This document shows positions 56,159 to 64,000 of a stretch of DNA of 64,000 nucleotides, in pieces. Made by a program: the position numbers and the translations under genes. The stretch is from Lysinibacillus irui. GTDB lineage: Bacteria > Bacillota > Bacilli > Bacillales_A > Planococcaceae. The stretch is from NCBI RefSeq assembly GCF_028877475.1, contig NZ_CP113527.1:1357501-1421500 (forward strand), written 5' to 3'. The stretch's first letter is position 1, and every line of letters begins with the position of its first letter. The notes below the pieces were generated by a model. That model ran no database searches. It worked only from the letters and a program-made list of their open reading frames with translations, and was not told the DNA's origin.

Positions 56159-56520
56159 TTCGTGGACTAAGAGGGGCAATAACAATTGAATCTGACAAGC
56201 CAGAGCTTGTATGGGATGAGACAGCAAGATTAGTACGTGAGGTTGTGGCAGCAAATAACGTGGAAGTAGATGATATTGCATCCATTCTTATTTCCACTAC
56301 GCCAGATATTACCTCAGCATTTCCTGCTCGTGCGGTACGCATGATGGATGGGTGGCAATATGTGCCTGTAATGTGTACACATGAAATGGATGTGCCCAAT
56401 GCGTTACCATTGTGTATTCGTATTTTAATCCATGCAAATGTTGAGGTAGCGCAAAAAGATGTCAAGCACTTGTATCTCAATGATGCAGTGAAATTAAGAC
56501 CAGATTTGGCTAAAGGCTGA
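56155..56520 (+). CDS. aroH: Chorismate mutase, AroH type
   Basis: 121 residues, a trimeric monofunctional mutase. Visible features: IRGLRGAITIE, arginine in AFPARAVR, and VPVMCTHEMDV. Branch point to prephenate. Overlaps aroB by four bases. Confidence 0.95.
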   Translation: MIRGLRGAITIESDKPELVWDETARLVREVVAANNVEVDDIASILISTTPDITSAFPARAVRMMDGWQYVPVMCTHEMDVPNALPLCIRILIHANVEVAQKDVKHLYLNDAVKLRPDLAKG

Positions 56521-56542
56521 ATAAGTAGAGGAGATGTTTTAA

Positions 56543-57643
56543 ATGAAGTGGAAACAACAATTGGACGGTATGCAAGCATATAAGCCAGGCAAACCAATTG
56601 AAGAAGTTCAGCGTGAATACGGCTTAAAGGAAGTCATTAAATTGGCATCTAATGAAAATCCATTCGGATGCTCACCTAAGGTAACCGCTTATTTACAAAA
56701 TAATACAGTGAATCATGCACTATATCCTGATGGCTACGCACAAAATTTACGTACGGCTGTTGCGAATCATCTTGGTGTTCAAGAAACACAACTTCTTTTT
56801 GGTAACGGATCTGATGATATCATTGCTATTATTACTCGTGCACTGTTGTATCCAGGGGTAAATACGATAATGGCTGACCCTTCCTTCTCTCAATACTGGC
56901 ATAATGCGGAAATTGAAGGGGCTGAAGTACGTAAAGTTCCTTGTATTGAAGGCGCTCATGATTTAGATGCTATGGCAGCTGCAATCGATGACAAAACATC
57001 TATTTTGTGGGTATGTAGTCCGAATAATCCTACAGGGGTTGTCATTCCAGATGCTCAATTACGTGCCTTTCTCGCCAAAGTTCCGAGTGATGTACTTGTC
57101 GTATTGGATGAAGCGTACATTGAATATGTTACACATCCTGATCATAAAGATACGCTACCTATTATTGATGAATATCCAAATGTTCTTTTATTACGTACTT
57201 TCTCTAAAGCGTACGGACTAGCAGCATTCCGAGTTGGTTATGCAATAGGGCAACCGGACATTATTGCTAAGCTCGATCCTGTCCGCTCACCGTTTAATAA
57301 TACGATTTTAAGTCAAGCTGTTGCGGCCATTGCTCTTAGTGATCAAGATTATATTGAAGCATGTCGCAAAGCGAATGAAATCGGTAAAAAGCAATATGTA
57401 GAATTCTGTGAAAAGCATAACTTAACATACTACCCATCTAATACGAACTTTATTTTCTTTGATACACATGCTGATAGTGATGTTGTCTTCCATGAGCTTA
57501 TGAAAAGAGGATTTATTGTCCGTAGTGGCAATGCTCTAGGATTACCAGGGTTCATCCGTGTCACAATTGGTACAGAGGCGCAAAATGCAGCCTTATTGAA
57601 TCAACTTGACGAAGTGTTAAAGGAACAAGGAGTATTTGCATGA
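56543..57643 (+). CDS. hisC: Histidinol-phosphate/aromatic aminotransferase
   Basis: 366 residues, fold-type I PLP enzyme: SNENPFGCSP, CSPNNPTG, and PLP lysine in TFSKAYGLAAFRVGY. In B. subtilis the same enzyme serves both histidine and Phe/Tyr synthesis. It follows aroH after 22 bases; the trp genes that lie here in B. subtilis are missing. Confidence 0.95.
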   Translation: MKWKQQLDGMQAYKPGKPIEEVQREYGLKEVIKLASNENPFGCSPKVTAYLQNNTVNHALYPDGYAQNLRTAVANHLGVQETQLLFGNGSDDIIAIITRALLYPGVNTIMADPSFSQYWHNAEIEGAEVRKVPCIEGAHDLDAMAAAIDDKTSILWVCSPNNPTGVVIPDAQLRAFLAKVPSDVLVVLDEAYIEYVTHPDHKDTLPIIDEYPNVLLLRTFSKAYGLAAFRVGYAIGQPDIIAKLDPVRSPFNNTILSQAVAAIALSDQDYIEACRKANEIGKKQYVEFCEKHNLTYYPSNTNFIFFDTHADSDVVFHELMKRGFIVRSGNALGLPGFIRVTIGTEAQNAALLNQLDEVLKEQGVFA

Positions 57644-58737
57644 CACGCAAAGTACTCGTTATTGGGCTAGGATTAATTGGCGGTTCCATAGCCCTTGCCT
57701 TACAAAAAGCACCTGAAACAAAAATCATTGGCTATGATATGGATGCTCAAACACGTGAACAAGCGAAAACATTGAATATTGTGCATGAAATTGTGACAGA
57801 TCCGCAAGCTGTTGCTGCTGAAGTTGATATTATTATCTTTGGTACGCCTGTTAATGCAACGCTTGATTGGATGGAGCAATTAAAATCATGGCCGTTAAAA
57901 AATAAAGTCATCGTAACAGATACAGGGAGTACAAAAAAATTAATTATGCAAAAAGCCAGCGAATTACGTGAACTTGGCATAACGTTTATTGGAGGACATC
58001 CAATGGCAGGTTCACATAAAAGTGGTGTGTTGGCAGCGAAGGCGCATTTATTTGAAAATGCATACTATATGCTTACACCGCTCGCTGGAGAAGAAATTAT
58101 TCATATGGCGCAGCTTGAAAGTTTACTAAAGTTTACGCACGCAAAAGTCGTTAGCGTTTCGGCCAGTGAACATGATCATATGACAGCTGTAGTAAGTCAT
58201 TTCCCACATGTCATCGCAGCCTCACTTGTACATCAATTAGGTGGGGAAAATGGGGAATATCCAATGACACGTTCTTTGGCAGCTGGAGGTTTTCGTGATG
58301 TTACACGAATCGCCTCTTCCAATCCGATTTTGTGGCGAGATATTACGCTACAAAATCGTGAGGAGCTACTCACGCAATTAGAGGGCTGGGAAAAAGAAAT
58401 GACTCGTATTAAGGAGCTGCTGACGAATGGTTCTTCGCAGGACATTGAAAACTATTTTTCTGTTGCTAAAGAACTGAGAGATGAATTACCGATTAGTGCA
58501 GGGGCAATGTACACACCGTTTGACTTATATGTGGATGTTCCCGACTATCCTGGTGTAATTTCGGAAGTGACGGGCTTTCTTGCGGATGAAGCAATTAGTA
58601 TTACGAATTTACGAATCGTCGAATCACGGGAAGATGTTTTCGGTATTTTAGTCATTAGCTTTCAAAGTGAAAACGATCGTGAACGTGCTGCAGCATGTAT
58701 TCAAAAACGAGCAAATTTCGAAACGTATATTTCATAG
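57640..58737 (+). CDS. tyrA: Prephenate dehydrogenase with ACT domain
   Basis: 365 residues. NAD motif [11 protein letters not shown] (8-18), [12 protein letters not shown] active-site region, and a C-terminal ACT regulatory domain (about 295-365). Makes 4-hydroxyphenylpyruvate for tyrosine. Overlaps hisC by four bases. Confidence 0.95.
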   Translation: MTRKVLVIGLGLIGGSIALALQKAPETKIIGYDMDAQTREQAKTLNIVHEIVTDPQAVAAEVDIIIFGTPVNATLDWMEQLKSWPLKNKVIVTDTGSTKKLIMQKASELRELGITFIGGHPMAGSHKSGVLAAKAHLFENAYYMLTPLAGEEIIHMAQLESLLKFTHAKVVSVSASEHDHMTAVVSHFPHVIAASLVHQLGGENGEYPMTRSLAAGGFRDVTRIASSNPILWRDITLQNREELLTQLEGWEKEMTRIKELLTNGSSQDIENYFSVAKELRDELPISAGAMYTPFDLYVDVPDYPGVISEVTGFLADEAISITNLRIVESREDVFGILVISFQSENDRERAAACIQKRANFETYIS

Positions 58738-58742
58738 TTCAA

Positions 58743-58769
58743 GAAAGCGTCGGTATTGCGGCGCTTTCT
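58743..58769 (+). promoter_or_regulatory. Hairpin between tyrA and aroA
   Basis: Stem AGAAAGCG / CGCTTTCT with inner CG pairs; no T run, so probably a processing or stability element rather than a terminator. Confidence 0.45.
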
Positions 58770-58796
58770 ATCTTCATATTGGAGGGAAGAAAGTTC

Positions 58797-60089
58797 ATGA
58801 GTGAAAAAGTTTTGCAATACAATAAGCCATCTTTACAGGGAGCTTTAACTGTCCCAGGCGATAAATCTGTATCTCACCGCTCTGTGATGTTTGGTGCCAT
58901 TGCAAGTGGGACTACAACAGTAGAGGGCTTTTTATTAGGAGAAGATTGTTTAAGTACCATCGATTGTTTCCGAAAGCTAGGTGTTGATATTGAGGTGGAA
59001 GGAACAAATGTAACCATCCATAGTCCAGGTATGGATAGTTGGCAGGAGCCATCAGAAGTGTTATATACAGGAAACTCTGGTACCACAACACGTCTAATGC
59101 TAGGCATTTTAGCCGGATCTTCTGTCCACACTGTGATGACAGGTGATGCATCTATTGGAAAACGTCCAATGCGACGTGTCATAGATCCACTGCGTCAAAT
59201 GGGAGCACATATTACAGGGCGTGCAGACGGGCAATATACACCACTTGCCATTCAGGGTACGACACTACAAGCCATTGATTATAATATGCCTGTAGCAAGT
59301 GCACAGGTGAAGTCTGCTATTTTACTAGCGGGCTTGCGTGCAAATGGAACAACGATAGTTCGAGAAATGGAAGTATCTCGAGATCATACAGAGCGAATGC
59401 TACGTCAATTTGGGGCGCATGTTGCAGTAGATAATGGGGTTGTTTCAATTGAAGGAGGACAAGCTCTAAAGGGGACACATGTTTCTGTTCCAGGAGATAT
59501 TTCTTCAGCAGCCTTTTTCTTAGTGGCAGGAGCAATTTGCGAAAATAGTCAAATAACCCTTCATAATGTTGGCATCAACCCAACACGTGATGGCATTATC
59601 GAGGTTCTGCAAAAAATGGGAGCAACGATGACCATAACGCCAAATGATGATAATCAAGCTGAACCTACAGCAACGATTCAAATAGCAACATCTACGTTAA
59701 AAGCTACAACGATTGAGGGAGATATTATTCCACGCTTAATTGATGAGATTCCGATTCTAGCATTACTAGCTACACAAGCACACGGTCAAACTATTATTAA
59801 GGATGCAGAGGAGCTAAAAGTGAAAGAAACGGACCGTATTACGGCTGTTGTAACGGAATTGAAAAAGCTTGGTGCGCAGATTGAAGCTACAGAAGACGGT
59901 ATGATTATCAATGGACCAACACCTTTAAAAGGAGCAAACCTTCAAACATATGGTGATCATCGTATTGGCATGATGGGAGCGGTCGCGGCTTTAGTAACGG
60001 ATGGAGTCGTTACGTTAGATGATGCACAATGTATTGCTGTATCCTATCCATCTTTCTTTGAGCATGTTGAGGCAGTGAGGAACAATTAA
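58797..60089 (+). CDS. aroA: 5-enolpyruvylshikimate-3-phosphate synthase
   Basis: 430 residues. [10 protein letters not shown] near the N-terminus, [12 protein letters not shown](R)R and KETDRI. Last but one step of the shikimate pathway (aroE in B. subtilis naming). ATG 58797 has GGAGGGA upstream; frame upstream overlaps tyrA and is not used. Confidence 0.95.
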   Translation: MSEKVLQYNKPSLQGALTVPGDKSVSHRSVMFGAIASGTTTVEGFLLGEDCLSTIDCFRKLGVDIEVEGTNVTIHSPGMDSWQEPSEVLYTGNSGTTTRLMLGILAGSSVHTVMTGDASIGKRPMRRVIDPLRQMGAHITGRADGQYTPLAIQGTTLQAIDYNMPVASAQVKSAILLAGLRANGTTIVREMEVSRDHTERMLRQFGAHVAVDNGVVSIEGGQALKGTHVSVPGDISSAAFFLVAGAICENSQITLHNVGINPTRDGIIEVLQKMGATMTITPNDDNQAEPTATIQIATSTLKATTIEGDIIPRLIDEIPILALLATQAHGQTIIKDAEELKVKETDRITAVVTELKKLGAQIEATEDGMIINGPTPLKGANLQTYGDHRIGMMGAVAALVTDGVVTLDDAQCIAVSYPSFFEHVEAVRNN

Positions 60090-60095
60090 AGATAG

Positions 60096-60123
60096 ACTCT
60101 CCAAGCTTTTGGGGAGTTTTTTC
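60096..60123 (+). terminator. Terminator of the aromatic supraoperon
   Basis: Stem ACTCTCC / GGGGAGT with a T6 tail. Confidence 0.8.
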
Positions 60124-60184
60124 TTGTTTCAAAGGTAAATGTTTTGTAGCATAAAGGTATCAATGAAAGAATAGGTGAATGACT

Positions 60185-61447
60185 GTGAACAATGCGATGA
60201 CTGAAATGATGCAAGCACTTGAACAAGGAGACTTAGCATTAATAGATCAGCTACTAGAATCATTTTTAATGAAGGAGCTACCCGAAGAGATTTATGCACT
60301 TGCTGAGATTTTTATGCAATATGGGTATATGAAAGAAGCTGACCGTGTACTGGAGCATTTACAATTTTTATTCCCAGAAGAGGCACAGTTAAAAATAGAT
60401 CGTGCAAATGTATTAATGGAGCTTGGTGATGAAGATGAAGCATTAGAATTATTATTAGAAATCGAAGAAACATCACCAGAATATCCTCAAGCTTTATTAG
60501 TTTTAGCTGATTATTATCAAATGCAAGGGTTATTTGAGGTGGCAGAAAAACGTATAAATGAAGCATTAGTGATTTTACCAGACGAGCCATTATTACATTT
60601 TGCAAAAGCAGAGCTGTTATTTGAAACAGGACGTTTTTTAGAGGCAGCAAGATTATATGAGGAACTATATGAACAGCAAGAGGAATTCGCTGGGATACAA
60701 CTGGTTGAACGATTGGCCGAGGTGTACCGAGCAGGGGCAGCCTATGAAACAGCTTTCGATTATTATGTAAAGGCTCTTGAGGATGAGGTAAAGCCAGATA
60801 TTTTATTTGGAGCCGCTTATTCTGCCTTTCAATCACAAAAATACGAGATGGCTATTAAACAATTAGAGGAATTAAAGGAATTAGATCCTGATTATTTTTC
60901 AGCCTATTTATTGCTTGCTGAAAGCTACGCTATGACAGAGGATAATTCAAAGGCCTATGCTGCCATTCAAGAGGGATTAAAACGCGATGAGTATGATAAA
61001 TCACTTTATTTATTTGCTGGTAAAATGGCATTGAAAAATGGTTTACCAGAAGAAGCAGAACAACACCTAAGAGAAGCCATAGCGCTTGATCCTGAATATA
61101 TGGAAGCGGTACTGGCACTTATTTCTGTGTTAGGCCAACAAGAGCGCCATGAGGATGTTATTGAATTATTTGAATCTTTACAGCAAAATGATTTTGAATG
61201 GAGCGCATTATATCCTTTTGCGGCAGAAGCATATGAAAATTTAGAATTGTACGACCGTGCATACGAATTTTACCGTTTGGCATATAATGATTTTAAGGAA
61301 GACGCAACATTTTTAGAGAAATATGTTTACTTCTTATTAGAGGAAGGAAAACGTTCAGAGGCAAAAGAGGTTCTTGGACAATTAATCAACATTCAACCGG
61401 GTGAACCAGAGTGGCAAGAGAAGTTAGAAACCTTAGAATTTGAGTAA
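60185..61447 (+). CDS. ypiA: TPR-repeat protein YpiA
   Basis: 420 residues of about ten tetratricopeptide repeats (e.g. ALLVLADYYQMQGLFEVAEKRINEA, split; LLAESYAMTEDNSKAYAAIQ). Acidic, soluble. Lies after aroA as in B. subtilis. GTG 60185 is preferred (AGGTGA six bases upstream); ATG 60179 touches the site. Confidence 0.87.
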   Translation: MNNAMTEMMQALEQGDLALIDQLLESFLMKELPEEIYALAEIFMQYGYMKEADRVLEHLQFLFPEEAQLKIDRANVLMELGDEDEALELLLEIEETSPEYPQALLVLADYYQMQGLFEVAEKRINEALVILPDEPLLHFAKAELLFETGRFLEAARLYEELYEQQEEFAGIQLVERLAEVYRAGAAYETAFDYYVKALEDEVKPDILFGAAYSAFQSQKYEMAIKQLEELKELDPDYFSAYLLLAESYAMTEDNSKAYAAIQEGLKRDEYDKSLYLFAGKMALKNGLPEEAEQHLREAIALDPEYMEAVLALISVLGQQERHEDVIELFESLQQNDFEWSALYPFAAEAYENLELYDRAYEFYRLAYNDFKEDATFLEKYVYFLLEEGKRSEAKEVLGQLINIQPGEPEWQEKLETLEFE

Positions 61448-61461
61448 AGGAGGGAGTGGGT

Positions 61462-62019
61462 ATGACTGCTTCTGTATCAGTTGTTGATAAAAAAGCATTT
61501 GTTCGATGGTTTTTAAAAAATTATCAATTGAAACGTCGTGAGTGTGTATGGATTTTAAATTACTTATTAAGTAATGATGACCTATTAAAAAGAATCCGAT
61601 TTGTGGAAGAAGCTCATTATTGTCCTAGGGCAATGGTGATGTCGACAGTAGACTCAACAGGTGTGCCTTTTCGTTTCTATAAAGGCAATGTAATGACGGC
61701 AGATGCTGAGAAGTCTTTCCATGATTTACGACTACATGAACAAGAAGATATGTATATACAATTGAATTTTCCAAATATACCACCAAGTGCACAATACTTA
61801 GCAGTTCTCGAAGAAAACCCTTATATGCCAGAAACACTGTTAGTCAGTGAAAAAGATCGTTTACTGGCAGAAGAGCTGCTTTCCAATAGCTTACTCGTAT
61901 TCCAGGAAGAAAAATTACTCGCACAAATTGATGAAGCCCTCGACCAGGGAGATGAAGAGCGTTTTTATGAATTGTCTAATTTGTTACAAGCACTAAAGGA
62001 AACGGCCAATTTACGTTAA
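61462..62019 (+). CDS. ypiB: UPF0302 protein YpiB
   Basis: 185 residues. Family signature region FVRWFLKNYQLKRRECVWIL and a C-terminal helical tail. Linked to qcr genes in bacilli; function unclear. ATG 61462 follows AAGGAGGG; 14 bases after ypiA. Confidence 0.87.
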   Translation: MTASVSVVDKKAFVRWFLKNYQLKRRECVWILNYLLSNDDLLKRIRFVEEAHYCPRAMVMSTVDSTGVPFRFYKGNVMTADAEKSFHDLRLHEQEDMYIQLNFPNIPPSAQYLAVLEENPYMPETLLVSEKDRLLAEELLSNSLLVFQEEKLLAQIDEALDQGDEERFYELSNLLQALKETANLR

Positions 62020-62159
62020 TCATAGGTAAAATTTGAATGTCCTTTATCCACTTCAATATGGTAACATTACTAGTGAATGATTGTTTTCACTTTTAATTGG
62101 GTATCCTATTGAAGAGTGGATAAGGGATTTTTATTTTGCAATAAAAGGAGGTTTGTTGG

Positions 62160-62609
62160 ATGTATTTTAATGCAAACGATGTGACATCGTTTATGGCACA
62201 GAAGGATTTCATTGATACTGCAATTGTTCCACTCGTATCCATTGATCTATCTTCTGAAAAAATGAAACAGAGTGGTGCGGAAGTAGATTTTGTTATGTCT
62301 TTAACTTCATTTATAGAGCAACAGTTCAAAGGCCGTTTACTAGTCATGCCACCATTTTCTTATATGACAACTTTAAAAAACGAAGATTTACCACAGCAAT
62401 TAGAAGCACAATTACATAATGCTGGATTTAAGCATGTGTTCTTCATTACTTGTGACCATTTTTGGACAAATAGTGGGGATATAGTAAATATTATTTGGTT
62501 ACCAGCTATTCCATTAGAAAGTATGGATGCCAGTGTGAAAAAATCCATTCTGGAAGATCAACTACGACAAGTGATTCCGATGCTTTCGACCAAATGGGCA
62601 CAGATTTAA
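62160..62609 (+). CDS. ypiF: DUF2487 protein YpiF
   Basis: 149 residues, no signal. It lies directly before qcrA as in B. subtilis and may assist the cytochrome bc complex, though its role is not established. AAAGGAGG before the ATG. Confidence 0.85.
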   Translation: MYFNANDVTSFMAQKDFIDTAIVPLVSIDLSSEKMKQSGAEVDFVMSLTSFIEQQFKGRLLVMPPFSYMTTLKNEDLPQQLEAQLHNAGFKHVFFITCDHFWTNSGDIVNIIWLPAIPLESMDASVKKSILEDQLRQVIPMLSTKWAQI

Positions 62610-62763
62610 CAATTAGTTTCAATAAATGTTCACATTCTCCAGCTTTCCACAGAATGCTATATTGACCAAGCTATGGACTTGATATATCATATATATGTCC
62701 TAGTATTACTATTTGTAAAAGTATGTCCGTTGGACTGACCTTTAAGTTAGAGGGGGGAAAATA

Positions 62764-63270
62764 ATGAGTAATAATCGAGTTTCACGTCGTCAATTTCTTA
62801 GCTATACACTAACTGGTGTAGGTGGATTTATGGCGGCAGGTATGCTAATGCCAATGCTTCGTTTTGCAATTGATCCAGTGTTACAAAAACATGATGGAGG
62901 GAATTTCATAAAAACGGAGCATAAAATCGCTGATATTACTGAAGAACCTGTTAAAGTTGACTTTTCATTCGAACAAGTTGATGCATGGTACAAATCGGAT
63001 GTTACAAATGTAGCGTGGGTATACAAAAATGGCGACCAAATAGTAGCCTTATCTCCTGTTTGTAAGCATTTAGGATGTATGGTGAATTGGGGAGGAGATT
63101 CAGCACACCCAGAACAATTCTTCTGTCCTTGTCATGCTGGACGTTACGAGAAAAACGGTAAAAATGTACCAGGAACACCACCTACAGGTCCGTTGGATGA
63201 ATATGAAGTTAAAGAAGAAGATGGTTACTTATCAATTGGTCCAACTAAAGCAAACACTCTAGTTAAGTAA
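62764..63270 (+). CDS. qcrA: Menaquinol-cytochrome c reductase, Rieske iron-sulfur subunit
   Basis: 168 residues: twin-arginine-like N-terminus (SRRQFLSYTL) with one membrane anchor, and the Rieske motifs CKHLGC and CPCHAGRY that hold the [2Fe-2S] cluster. Part of the bc complex that passes electrons from menaquinol to cytochrome c. AGAGGGGG before the ATG. Confidence 0.96.
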   Translation: MSNNRVSRRQFLSYTLTGVGGFMAAGMLMPMLRFAIDPVLQKHDGGNFIKTEHKIADITEEPVKVDFSFEQVDAWYKSDVTNVAWVYKNGDQIVALSPVCKHLGCMVNWGGDSAHPEQFFCPCHAGRYEKNGKNVPGTPPTGPLDEYEVKEEDGYLSIGPTKANTLVK

Positions 63271-63284
63271 GGGGGTACAAAACA

Positions 63285-63959
63285 GTGCTAAATAAAATTT
63301 ATGATTGGGTCGATGAACGCTTAGATATTACACCGATTTGGCGTGATATTGCTGACCACGAAGTGCCTGAGCACGTAAACCCTGCACACCATTTTTCAGC
63401 ATTCGTTTACTGTTTTGGTGGATTAACGTTCTTCATTACAGTTATACAAATTCTATCTGGTATGTTCCTAACAATGTACTATGTACCAGACGTTGTGAAT
63501 GCCTGGAAATCAGTTTATTATTTACAAAACGAAGTAGCATTTGGTGAAATCGTCCGCGGTATGCACCACTGGGGAGCTTCATTAGTAATCGTAATGATGT
63601 TCTTACATACGCTTCGTGTATTCTTTACAGGTTCTTATAAGAAACCTCGTGAATTAAACTGGATGGTTGGTGTAGGTATTTTTGGTGTAATGATGGGTCT
63701 TGGCTTTACAGGATACTTATTACCTTGGGATATGAAAGCATTGTTCGCTACTAAAGTAGGTATCGAAATTGCTGCATCTGTACCGTTTATCGGTTCAATG
63801 ATTAAAGTATTATTAGCGGGTGACACAACGATTCTAGGTGCTCAAACGTTAACACGATTCTTTGCGATTCATGTATTCTTCTTACCTGCAGTATTGTTTG
63901 GGTTACTTGCAGCGCACTTTATCATGATTCGTCGCCAAGGAATTTCAGGACCGTTGTAA
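63285..63959 (+). CDS. qcrB: Menaquinol-cytochrome c reductase, cytochrome b subunit
   Basis: 224 residues, four membrane helices. Haem-ligand histidines in GMHHWGASLVIVMMFLHTLR and FFAIHVFFLPAVLFGLLAAH; PWDMKA motif. This is the short b6-type cytochrome. Starts at GTG 63285. An AAAGGAGGGG at about 63987-63996 is the ribosome site for qcrC, which lies beyond the window. Confidence 0.96.
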   Translation: MLNKIYDWVDERLDITPIWRDIADHEVPEHVNPAHHFSAFVYCFGGLTFFITVIQILSGMFLTMYYVPDVVNAWKSVYYLQNEVAFGEIVRGMHHWGASLVIVMMFLHTLRVFFTGSYKKPRELNWMVGVGIFGVMMGLGFTGYLLPWDMKALFATKVGIEIAASVPFIGSMIKVLLAGDTTILGAQTLTRFFAIHVFFLPAVLFGLLAAHFIMIRRQGISGPL

Positions 63960-64000
63960 TTGTCTTGACGGTTCGATGATCTTTAAAAGGAGGGGACACT

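Noticed and set aside
58695..58796. Longer EPSP synthase overlapping tyrA
   Set aside because: ATG 58797 has a strong ribosome site and gives the normal N-terminus.

Overview
The window is AT-rich chromosomal DNA from an endospore-forming Bacillales species, most likely Lysinibacillus or a close Planococcaceae relative (inference). The evidence is the sporulation and germination genes (spoIVA, sleB, ypeB, prsW) and a gene order that follows the Bacillus subtilis ypbB-recQ ... cmk-rpsA-der-gpsA-spoIVA-hbs-folE-mtrB-hepS-menG-hepT-ndk ... cheR-aroF-aroB-aroH-hisC-tyrA-aroE-ypiA-ypiB-ypiF-qcrAB block, with strong AGGAGG-type ribosome binding sites.

Layout. 1-17 kb is an accessory stretch: the 3' end of a ZinT-domain zinc protein, a LytTR/DUF3021/ABC-2 exporter operon, an AbrB-family permease, an ABC-F ATPase with an attenuator-like leader and a coupled acetyltransferase, the yuaF-floT membrane-microdomain operon behind a perfect sigma-W-type promoter, a soluble chemoreceptor, two transporters, and fabI with a FapR box. 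17-30 kb carries fer/ypbB/recQ, ypbE, ypbG, ypdA, a PlsY-like gene coupled to a GNAT-aminotransferase fusion, asparaginase, prsW, sleB-ypeB, ypfA, cmk and the S1-like rpsA. 31.46-32.54 kb is an array of about fifty 19-22 bp repeats before der. 32.7-42.8 kb is the conserved core: der, gpsA, spoIVA, hbs, folE, mtrB, menaquinone genes and ndk.

42.64-48.48 kb is a decayed integrative element inserted in the 3' end of ndk. A 128-bp direct repeat of the ndk 3' end brackets about 5.7 kb holding a frameshifted tyrosine integrase, an XRE repressor with a divergent promoter/operator switch, small unknown genes, a set of hairpins with an identical loop, a serine-recombinase relic and an HTH protein. ndk remains intact because the element supplied a synonymous replacement for its 3' end.

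48.7-52.4 kb is a fatty-acid degradation module (thiolase, SDR, acyl-CoA ligase) lying between ndk and cheR, which are neighbours in B. subtilis. 52.8-64 kb returns to the conserved order: cheR, the aro-hisC-tyrA-aroA supraoperon without the trp genes that sit inside it in B. subtilis, ypiA-ypiB-ypiF, and the start of the menaquinol:cytochrome c reductase operon (qcrAB), cut by the window end just before qcrC.
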